Shown here in pieces: positions 18,299-26,163 of a stretch of DNA of 64,000 nt; position 1 is the first letter of the stretch, and each line of letters opens with the position of its first letter. Location: contig JAUCGB010000009.1 in the NCBI GenBank assembly GCA_030377895.1, forward strand, positions 1-64,000. The letters run 5' to 3'. The notes beneath the pieces were generated by a model. That model saw only the letters and a list, made by a program, of their open reading frames with translations, did no database searches and was not told the origin of the DNA. Source of the DNA: Anaerolineales bacterium HSG24 (lineage in GTDB: Bacteria > Chloroflexota > Anaerolineae > 4572-78 > J111). The translations under genes were made by a program, and so were the position numbers.

Positions 18299-21200
18299 CT
18301 ATTCTAAAAATCCCTTCACAAATTCACAAATATCATCCGCATCAAATGTTTCTACAAATTGCTGGACATGGGCTACAAATGGTTTATATTTTTCATCCAG
18401 GCCCTTTATGCGTTCTAACTCTGCTTCCATCCCTATGAAATTAAACATATCTGCCATTTCAAAAAGAGTCTCTAATTCGGCCAGGGGTGGGGGGATCATA
18501 TCGGCTGATTCGGTTGATTCAATGGAATCAGATTCCTCATAAATCAAAGTTATGTCTAAATGGGTCTGTATTTTGCTGAAAAGTTCGGCCAAACGAACCG
18601 GCTTTTGCAGATAATCATCACTTCCTGCTTCCTCTTGCACTTCCTCTAAAGCTTGCAATGAACTGGCCGATACGATAATCACTTTGGTATCGGGTAGCTT
18701 CTTCTTGATTTTTTGGGTCGATTCAATGCCATCCATGACCGGCATAATCAAATCCATCAAAACCAAGTCGGGCTGAAAATCCAAGGCATTACTCAACCCT
18801 TCCTGACCATCATTGGCGGTTATCACATCAAACCCCAACGGAACCAAAATATTGACCAATACCCCTTGATTGGTTGGCACATCATCCACCACCAAGATTG
18901 TTCGTCTTTCACCTTCAAAACCGATAACAATTTGTTCCTCCACGATTTGAGTATCTTGATCTTGCCATGCTTTCACCTCATCAAGATGCAAATCAAACCA
19001 GAAGGTACTGCCCTCACCAAGCTGACTTTTTACATGTAAGTCGCCCCCTAATAGTTTAGTCAATTTACGACTGATAGCCAAGCCAAGTCCCGTCCCTTCG
19101 GTACTTAAGGCTTGTGCCCCCACTTGTTTGAAGGGGGTGAATATGTCGGCTAATTTATCTGGCGGGATGCCGATACCAGTATCGGCAATTTGAAAACGGA
19201 TTTTTTCGGCATTAGAGTTCGGAAGTTTAGAAACTTCCGAACTCTTTTCTGCCTCCTTACTCTCTGCTCGGCGATGCACCGAAAAGGTCACGCCACCATG
19301 CTCAGTAAATTTGATGGCATTATTGAGCAAGTTAATAATGATTTGACTCAACCGTTTTTCATCACTATGAATGATCGTCGGCAAATTGGGGCCAAATTCA
19401 AAATTAAGGCGTAAATTTTTCCTGTCGGCTCGGAGCTTAACCATTGCCACAATATTTTCGACGAAAGGTAAAAATGCAATATTACTTTCCAAAAATTCAA
19501 TGCCATCAGCTTCGATTTTGGAAAAGTCCAAGATGTCATTAATAAGATTGAGCAGATGATCACCACTTTGTCGAATAACAGCCAGTTTGGCCTTATGATC
19601 TTTATCTAGCTTTTTATCCCATTCCAATAATTGGGCATAACCCAGAATACCATTGAGCGGGGTGCGTAGTTCATGGCTCATGTTGGCAATGAAACTGCTT
19701 TTGGTTTGATTAGCAACTTCGGCGACTCTTTGAGCTTCCTCCGCGATATTTTTCGCCTCTTTGAGTGCTTGTTCTGCCTGTCTATACTCAATAGTTTGGC
19801 CCAGGCGTTCAGCCAGCGCGTCAAGCAACCATCGTTCTTCTTTTGAGAATGGTCCCTCATCACGTAGTGGTCTTTCTGCCGTATACCCCACTTCTAGGGA
19901 GCCAAACGACTGACCATACACGATAATATCCGCTTTTTGCTGCCATGATGTCATGCTGAAGTTCTTTGTTTGGTACTCTTGATCATCAAAAACAACTCTG
20001 GCACAGGTGATGTCTGGGTATTGCCATGCGGGTGGGATAAGTTCGACGATGCCTTGTAAAAGATTATCGAAAGAAATATCTGCGGTTTCCACTAATTGTG
20101 ATAGTCCATACAGACAGTTCAATTCTTTCACCCGTTCGCCAAGTTCGTCTGTTTTCTCCCGTAGCACCTGCTCCGCCCGCTTACGCTCGGTGATGTCGTG
20201 AACAAATCCGATAAAATGTGCAAAATTTCCTTCTGAATCATACGCTACCGTTGCAAGTAATTCAATTGGAACAACACTGCCATCTTTTCGGATATACTCT
20301 TTTTCAAATAGCACGCTATCTTTGCCGCTGAGCACTTCATTCATTTTTTCCGCTTCGATGTCGTTCCATTTTGAAGGGGTTAGGGTTTTATTCCAGTCAA
20401 TCGTTTGCAACTCTTCGAGCGTATAACCGGTGAGTTCTGCAAAAGCGGCATTACACTTTTCCATACGGCCGTCAGGATAGCCAATGGCTATGCCCATCGG
20501 TGCTGAACGTACAATATCCGCCAGCGTTTTTTCTCGTTTTTCACTCGCTATTCTTAACTCCTCGGCCTGCTTACGTTCGGTGATGTCGTGCGTGGAGATG
20601 ATTGCCCATATAACTTCACTCCGATCTCCGAATATCGGCCCGATAGTTGATAAGTAATCCGATTGTCTACCACTTGGCCCAATACCTCTGGTCTCGTATT
20701 GGCTGGGCTTTCCCTCATCAAACACAACCCTGACATGTTCTTTTACTAATTCATAATAATCAGACTCCATCAGGGTAAACATATTGGTTCCGATGATCTG
20801 ATCAAGGTCTACTCCATCAGGGGCGTGATTCATATACAGGATGTCCCCATCACGATTAATCGTGAACACTATGTTTGGTGTGTTTTCAGTAAAAGATCGA
20901 AACTTGCTCTCGCTCTCCCTCAGAGCCTCCTCCATCTGCTTGCGCTCGGTAATATCCTCAAAAATAGTGGCGAATTGCCCCTGATGGGGAGAAGACACGG
21001 AGATGCTGAAATATTTATCCATTGGCTGGAAATATGCCTCGAACCGAGTGGGTTTACTGGTTTCTACTACCTGATTATAGATATCAAAATAGGGCGGCGG
21101 CTCCGTGCCATAAAGTTCAGATGCTTGCTTGCCAACCACGTCTTCTGGCACAAGACCTGTGTGTACCTCATAAGCCGGATTTACATCTATCACCACATAG

Positions 21201-23887
21201 TCTACCGGAGCGCCGTTTTTATCGTAGATAACCTCATGGAGAGCGACTCCTTCGGTCATCATATCGAACAAGGAGCGGAAGCGATTTTCGCTGTTCCGCA
21301 GGTTCTCCTCCATCTGCTTACGCTCGGTGACATCTATAATTTCGGTTAATATAACCTGTTTATTGTTGACTTGAATAATCGCCGCTGATACTTGAACATC
21401 TATTATTCTCCCGCTTTTTATGCGACATTGGACCTCCTCGTTTTCCAACATTCCTGCCTCAACCAATCTTTTCGCAACCCTTTTTCTCTCGTCTTTGCTG
21501 AACCAGATATTCAAATCTAGAGATGTTTTTCCTTCGACTTCATCTTTTGTATAACCGAATATTTTAGTAAAACTCTGGTTTATATCAAAAAAATTTCCGT
21601 CCTCAATACTGGATAATGAAAACGCAATGGGGCTTAGTTTGAAAATAGTCGAAAACTTTTCTTCAGATTCTTTCAGCGCCTCCTCCATCTGCTTACGCTC
21701 GGTGATGTCAGTCGCAATTTCCAGTCTGACAAGCCTTCCGTCGGGCCAGCGTATCGCTTGATCTCTCAATTGATACCAGTGTTGGGTGATGGTATTTTGA
21801 AATTCCCACACATACGGCTCGTTAGGATGTCCCTTTGCATCGAGTAGTAAATGATTCGTACAAAAATCACATGGTCTTGTTTGCCCTTTTTGCATCACAG
21901 AATAACATTTTTCACCTATTTTGTTCCCAACTAAATTATTACAAGTTTTATTTGAAAATACAAGTTCGTAGGTTTTCATATCCGCCACATACACGATGGC
22001 ATCCATGGCATCCATGGCGGTTTGAAAACGGAGGTATTCTGCGTGTAATTGCTTTTGCGATCTGTTTCTTGCTATGAACTGCCCCAGGTCATGGGCGATG
22101 CCCCCCAGGAAATTTTGCTCTACCGAATCCCATGCTGTTGCGGACAGACAATTATCGAACCCGATAAACCCGATAAATTCTTTCTCCGACATGATTGGAA
22201 TCATAAGAATGGCCTTTATGCCCTGCGGTTCCAGAAGCCGTTTCTCATCTTGAGGAAAATCTTCAATTATCCCGCTGATGATGTCACCCCGATATAATGT
22301 TCTATACAACCTTTCATACGATTCATCCCCTAAATTTTGAAGTTCGGGATTCTCGATTTCCGGTGTGATCCCCTCGGCGCAATATTCCGCTCTCTGGCTC
22401 ATCAGAACGTTGCCGTTTTCATCTGTATGATTGATGAAAATGTATGTTCGGCTGGCCAACGAAACGGGACCAATAATATCGACAACCTGATGAAACATGT
22501 GCTCCGATTCGGATACAAGCAGAATTTCTTTGATCCGGTTCAGCGCGGAAAGATAATTTTCTCGCTGTCGTAATTTTTCCTCCGCCTGTTTGCGCTCGGT
22601 AATGTCCTGGATAGTGCCATACAGTCTGACGGTTGTTTCTCCTTTGTATTGGGCCTGTCCCATGGCGCGCACCCAGATATGCCGACCTTCTGCTGTGATG
22701 AACGGAAGCTCAAGATCAAAAGATGTCCCGTGTTCGATGGCCTCTTGAACAGCCTGCTGAATGGTGTCGCGAGCCTCCGATGCGTAGAATTCTAGCACCT
22801 GTTTTATCGGTGGCGGGGATGTTGGGGGAAGCCCGTAGATGCGGTAGGTTTCTTCTGTGAAAAAGAGCGTCATAGTGGTGAGGTCAATATCCCATCCGCC
22901 TATTCTGGCTAAACGACCGGTCGTATTCAGCAATTCCTCGCTCCGTTTCAAGGCTTTTTCCGCCCGCTTGCGCTCTGTGATGTCACGGCTGATGCCAAGG
23001 ATGCCAAGCATCTCACCATTTGGCCCCCAAAAAGGAGTTTTTAAAGTATCTATTAATATTTTCTTGCCATCAGGATATGTGATCCACTCATCGTTGTGAC
23101 GTGGTTCACACCTTTCCAGCATGAGTTTGTCATTTTTACGAAAGAAGTCAGCAACTTCTCTATCGAACAGATCATAATCTGTTTTGTTTTTAATTTCTTC
23201 TTTGGGCCTACCGAGAAGCTCGGCAAATGGTGTATTACAACCGAGATAGACCCCATCTGTATTTTTATAGAAAATGATGTCAGGTATCGAATCCAATAAG
23301 GAGGAAATTAAACCGCCTTGTCGTTCAATCTCCTCCTCCGCCTGCTTGCGCTCGGTGATGTCTACAGTAACCATGCCCAGGCCATTACCTGTTTTGAAGG
23401 CTCTGACCTCCAGATGCACAGCCCCAAATTTGGGGTGCGGAATAACATCGGCGAGATACAAGGGTTTTCCGGTCCTGATAACATCCATATACCGCTCGTA
23501 TCTGCCTGTTTCCTTGAGATTTGGGGCCAGTTCCAAAAAGTTTTTCCCTATCAAATCCTCTTTTTTGGTCCCAACCGGCCACCAGGCCAAGCCAGCTTTG
23601 TTGATCTCGACAAGGTTGAGTTCTGAATCGTAAATGCCAAAACTCTCAGGCGCTGAGTTCATAAAAGAGGCTAGTTTTTCTTCACTTTCCCGCAACGCTT
23701 CGTTTTGGACATGCAACTCTTCTTTTTGTCTTTCTAGCTCATCCTGAAGTTTTTTGAATTGGACCGTCAAAAGATGCTCTGTACCCACAATAACATCCAC
23801 TTCACCAGCTCGGAGGGCTTCGATAGTCTCCTCTGCTTGTTTGAGACGAGTTTTCAGTTCTTCGTAAGTTGGTTCTTGCTTAGTCAT
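18299..23887 (-). CDS. Eight-PAS, two-GAF hybrid histidine kinase downstream of kaiBC
   Basis: A soluble giant of about 1862 residues. A coiled-coil start (EELKTRLKQAEETIEALRAG) is followed by three PAS, a GAF-like region (about 455-610), five PAS (to about 1235; eight DITERK/DVTERK ends mark the PAS domains), a second GAF-like region (about 1245-1380), HisKA ([20 protein letters not shown]), HATPase ([19 protein letters not shown]), receiver ([14 protein letters not shown]) and a helical tail. The fourth PAS has a Cys cluster (EKCYSVMQ, PCDFC). The ATG at 23887 is preferred because AAGGAG lies 7 nt upstream, whereas it is only 1 nt from the ATG at 23893. The start overlaps kaiB by 8 nt. A KaiB/KaiC output role is inferred. 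Confidence 0.92.
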   Translation of the reverse strand: MTKQEPTYEELKTRLKQAEETIEALRAGEVDVIVGTEHLLTVQFKKLQDELERQKEELHVQNEALRESEEKLASFMNSAPESFGIYDSELNLVEINKAGLAWWPVGTKKEDLIGKNFLELAPNLKETGRYERYMDVIRTGKPLYLADVIPHPKFGAVHLEVRAFKTGNGLGMVTVDITERKQAEEEIERQGGLISSLLDSIPDIIFYKNTDGVYLGCNTPFAELLGRPKEEIKNKTDYDLFDREVADFFRKNDKLMLERCEPRHNDEWITYPDGKKILIDTLKTPFWGPNGEMLGILGISRDITERKRAEKALKRSEELLNTTGRLARIGGWDIDLTTMTLFFTEETYRIYGLPPTSPPPIKQVLEFYASEARDTIQQAVQEAIEHGTSFDLELPFITAEGRHIWVRAMGQAQYKGETTVRLYGTIQDITERKQAEEKLRQRENYLSALNRIKEILLVSESEHMFHQVVDIIGPVSLASRTYIFINHTDENGNVLMSQRAEYCAEGITPEIENPELQNLGDESYERLYRTLYRGDIISGIIEDFPQDEKRLLEPQGIKAILMIPIMSEKEFIGFIGFDNCLSATAWDSVEQNFLGGIAHDLGQFIARNRSQKQLHAEYLRFQTAMDAMDAIVYVADMKTYELVFSNKTCNNLVGNKIGEKCYSVMQKGQTRPCDFCTNHLLLDAKGHPNEPYVWEFQNTITQHWYQLRDQAIRWPDGRLVRLEIATDITERKQMEEALKESEEKFSTIFKLSPIAFSLSSIEDGNFFDINQSFTKIFGYTKDEVEGKTSLDLNIWFSKDERKRVAKRLVEAGMLENEEVQCRIKSGRIIDVQVSAAIIQVNNKQVILTEIIDVTERKQMEENLRNSENRFRSLFDMMTEGVALHEVIYDKNGAPVDYVVIDVNPAYEVHTGLVPEDVVGKQASELYGTEPPPYFDIYNQVVETSKPTRFEAYFQPMDKYFSISVSSPHQGQFATIFEDITERKQMEEALRESESKFRSFTENTPNIVFTINRDGDILYMNHAPDGVDLDQIIGTNMFTLMESDYYELVKEHVRVVFDEGKPSQYETRGIGPSGRQSDYLSTIGPIFGDRSEVIWAIISTHDITERKQAEELRIASEKREKTLADIVRSAPMGIAIGYPDGRMEKCNAAFAELTGYTLEELQTIDWNKTLTPSKWNDIEAEKMNEVLSGKDSVLFEKEYIRKDGSVVPIELLATVAYDSEGNFAHFIGFVHDITERKRAEQVLREKTDELGERVKELNCLYGLSQLVETADISFDNLLQGIVELIPPAWQYPDITCARVVFDDQEYQTKNFSMTSWQQKADIIVYGQSFGSLEVGYTAERPLRDEGPFSKEERWLLDALAERLGQTIEYRQAEQALKEAKNIAEEAQRVAEVANQTKSSFIANMSHELRTPLNGILGYAQLLEWDKKLDKDHKAKLAVIRQSGDHLLNLINDILDFSKIEADGIEFLESNIAFLPFVENIVAMVKLRADRKNLRLNFEFGPNLPTIIHSDEKRLSQIIINLLNNAIKFTEHGGVTFSVHRRAESKEAEKSSEVSKLPNSNAEKIRFQIADTGIGIPPDKLADIFTPFKQVGAQALSTEGTGLGLAISRKLTKLLGGDLHVKSQLGEGSTFWFDLHLDEVKAWQDQDTQIVEEQIVIGFEGERRTILVVDDVPTNQGVLVNILVPLGFDVITANDGQEGLSNALDFQPDLVLMDLIMPVMDGIESTQKIKKKLPDTKVIIVSASSLQALEEVQEEAGSDDYLQKPVRLAELFSKIQTHLDITLIYEESDSIESTESADMIPPPLAELETLFEMADMFNFIGMEAELERIKGLDEKYKPFVAHVQQFVETFDADDICEFVKGFLE
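19214..19246. repeat. Palindrome inside HATPase coding region
   Basis: AGAGTTCGGAAGTTT and AAACTTCCGAACTCT form a near-perfect hairpin in frame, encoding [10 protein letters not shown] between two ATPase strands. The same palindrome is at 27065-27096 in another kinase gene. Confidence 0.75.
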
Positions 23888-24185
23888 CTGCATGCTCCTT
23901 TTTATTCAAGTTTAAGGCGGTTAATACCTTGTCGGTATCATTCAAATTACCCATAATTTTAACCTCAATCTGTCCAAAAGAGGCGATCAGCATCGGCGTG
24001 ATGATAATTCCGTTGTCAAACGCCACTTGGATATCCTCCAGAATATCAAATACTTTAATTTCATAAGATTGTTGCTGAAGGTATGTATGGCAAATTTCTT
24101 CAAGGTTTTGCCGAGCCAGTCTTGAATTTAGTTCGTCTCCGGCCACAAACAATCTTAGAATATATCGCGAATCAGTGGTTATCAT
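23880..24185 (-). CDS. kaiB: KaiB-like circadian clock protein
   Basis: A 101-residue thioredoxin-like protein that in cyanobacteria binds the KaiC CI ring and gates SasA/CikA. Its length equals KaiB, and the sequence follows the family: YILRLFVAGDELNSRLARQN at the start (compare YILKLYVAGNTPNS), EIKVFDILEDIQVA, IIITPMLI with the cis-Pro position, and IMGNLNDTDKVLTAL. ATG at 24185 shares a base with the kaiC stop (TAATG), with the ribosome site GGAGG inside the last kaiC codons. No kaiA is present, as expected outside cyanobacteria. Whether it switches fold or supports rhythm cannot be told. Confidence 0.9.
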   Translation of the reverse strand: MITTDSRYILRLFVAGDELNSRLARQNLEEICHTYLQQQSYEIKVFDILEDIQVAFDNGIIITPMLIASFGQIEVKIMGNLNDTDKVLTALNLNKKEHADD

Positions 24186-25957
24186 TATTTACCTCCTTGG
24201 TCGTCAACCTGATTATCACTATCACTATCACTATCATTAGCCGTCAATCGGTTGCTGTTGGGATCTTCACCGCGCATACTACCTCGTATGTTGCGGCCCT
24301 GTATCAGTCGTTCATCTTCCAAGCGCAGTGCATTTAATTCTATCATGTCCGCTTCGAGTTCAGCCTCCAACCTAGCACTCTCTCCTATCACGAAGATTTG
24401 TTTTTGGTTTACCTCGAACTCTTTCTTTTTAATAGCCTGCTCTCTGAGTCGATCTTCAATGGCTTCTGCGGCCTCTTTTTCTTGTCTGGCCACGCCCGTC
24501 AGCACCTCACCCTTACCAACATAGACATCCAGCAGGTTGATACCGTTATCGGTGATAAGAAACTCGCGGTATTGATTAGAATGGTTAGAGCCGCGCGACT
24601 TCATGACCAACAACAGCCGATTCAGTTCTCCACCCGTATCTTTATAGCGCAAAAAAATCACGGTGTCCATGAGCGATGAGATACCGAGATTGGTAATCGA
24701 TTGTATCCTCCTCTCAAATCCGGTTGTTTGATTAATCAGAAAACAGGTGACACCCCATTCTTTACATTTATTTATCAGGCGGGTGGCATACTCGGTGGCC
24801 GCCTGTTCCGAACCTATCCGCCGAGCGGCAGAGATAGCATCCACAATAACGTGGTCTGCCTGAAAACTGGTGATGGCTCTTAGGGCACGCAACAGATGCT
24901 CTTCAGATCCCATCGACTCCGGCATAGCGGTCAATAAATGTAGCCTATCCGCTTCTATAGCTGGACGCAGGTCAATACCCGCCCCGAGCATACTAGCTAC
25001 TAGCGCGGTCTGTGATTCTTCAAAGCTAATGTAAATCACCTTTTCGCCTCGTTGGTAGGCCGCTTGGACAAAGGTGCTGGCTATGGTTGTTTTGCCGGTG
25101 CCGGACGAGCCGCCAATCAGGATACTGGTTCCCTGTCGGTAGCCACCAGCCAAAATAGAATCAAGACGAATCTGACCACTAGATATTTGGGGGCCGGGTG
25201 CTTGATGGTTCAGAGAGGTGGCGGTGATGGGAATAATACTAAGGCCTCCCTCATCAATGACATAAGGGTACTCATTGCGGCTAAAACCTGAGCCACGATA
25301 TTTGACAATTTGCAGGCGGCGGGTGGTAATCTGGTCTACACTGTGCTGGCCAAGACGAATCACACAATCGACCATAAAATCAAGAAACTCGTAGCGAGTG
25401 ACAAGGGCCTCTTCTCTGACCGTTTTGGCCGTTATTATGGAGGTCATCTGTTGGTCAAGGAGCCAATTGTGGAGGGCGTACAGTTCATTACGTTCACGGG
25501 CTGGGTCGTCAAAGACCCGCAAGAGTACATCTATGGCATCGATGACGATACGTTTAGCCCCCATTGCGCTGGCTTTGGCTTCCATCATAGCCAGCAAGCC
25601 TGTTAAGTTGAAGTTGCCAGAAATGATGATTTCCGGGTCTAGGTTAACGGCCATAATAAAAAACTTCTCTTTTTGTTCCAATGGAGCCAGATTCCAACCC
25701 AAGGTCAGAGCGTTGCTACGCACGGACTCGGCTCTTTCTTCAAAGGTGACAAAGATACTCGGCTCTCCGGTCACCGCGCCACGATACAAAAATTCTAGCC
25801 CCATGATGCTTTTGCCACAACCCGGCCCACCCACAACTAGTGTGGTTCGACCCTGAGCTATTCCGCCATGTAAAATTTCATCGAGACCGTATATCCCCGT
25901 TTTGATTTTTGGGATAGATACGGCCTTTGCTGTAGATAGTTCTGTTTGCTTGGTCAT
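24185..25957 (-). CDS. kaiC: KaiC, double-ATPase clock protein with extended C-terminus
   Basis: A RecA-fold protein with two KaiC domains, 590 residues against about 519 in Synechococcus. CI has P-loop GGPGCGKS (43-50) and catalytic Glu pair 73-74 (TFEER). CII has P-loop GGSSGTGKT (282-290) and Glu pair 313-314 (SFEES). The autophosphorylation dyad (Ser431/Thr432 in Synechococcus) aligns with Ser427-Ser428 in GISSLMDTVIFL. Residues about 490-590 form a charged coiled coil ending in a DSDSDSD run encoded by a hexanucleotide repeat. ATG at 25957 has AGGAG. It leads the kaiC-kaiB-kinase operon. Autokinase and ATPase activities are likely; rhythmicity is unknown. Confidence 0.95.
   Translation of the reverse strand: MTKQTELSTAKAVSIPKIKTGIYGLDEILHGGIAQGRTTLVVGGPGCGKSIMGLEFLYRGAVTGEPSIFVTFEERAESVRSNALTLGWNLAPLEQKEKFFIMAVNLDPEIIISGNFNLTGLLAMMEAKASAMGAKRIVIDAIDVLLRVFDDPARERNELYALHNWLLDQQMTSIITAKTVREEALVTRYEFLDFMVDCVIRLGQHSVDQITTRRLQIVKYRGSGFSRNEYPYVIDEGGLSIIPITATSLNHQAPGPQISSGQIRLDSILAGGYRQGTSILIGGSSGTGKTTIASTFVQAAYQRGEKVIYISFEESQTALVASMLGAGIDLRPAIEADRLHLLTAMPESMGSEEHLLRALRAITSFQADHVIVDAISAARRIGSEQAATEYATRLINKCKEWGVTCFLINQTTGFERRIQSITNLGISSLMDTVIFLRYKDTGGELNRLLLVMKSRGSNHSNQYREFLITDNGINLLDVYVGKGEVLTGVARQEKEAAEAIEDRLREQAIKKKEFEVNQKQIFVIGESARLEAELEADMIELNALRLEDERLIQGRNIRGSMRGEDPNSNRLTANDSDSDSDNQVDDQGGK
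24213..24237. repeat. Hexanucleotide repeat at the kaiC 3' end
   Basis: Repeated ATCACT units (plus strand) encode the acidic Asp-Ser run near the KaiC C-terminus. The unit length preserves frame. Confidence 0.65.
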
Positions 25958-25980
25958 GATTATTGCTCCTGTAATTATTT

Positions 25981-26163
25981 ATGAAACGTGAAGGCGTGAG
26001 ACGTGAAGACGTGAAACGTGAAAACGTGAAGGCGTGAAGGTGTGAAACGTGAAAACGTGAAGGCGTGAAGGCGTGAAGGCGTGAAGGTGTGAAACGTGAA
26101 AACGTGAATCACGCATCACGCATCACGTTTCACGTTTCACCTTTCACGTCTCACGCATCACGT
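25981..26163. repeat. Expanded D-family repeat between propeller kinase and kaiC
   Basis: About 180 bp of GTGAAACGTGAAAACGTGAAGGC-type direct repeats followed by the inverted form (CACGCATCACGTTTCACG). It fills the whole gap upstream of kaiC and extends into the end of the propeller kinase gene, so any kaiC promoter here would lie in or beside it. Confidence 0.7.
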
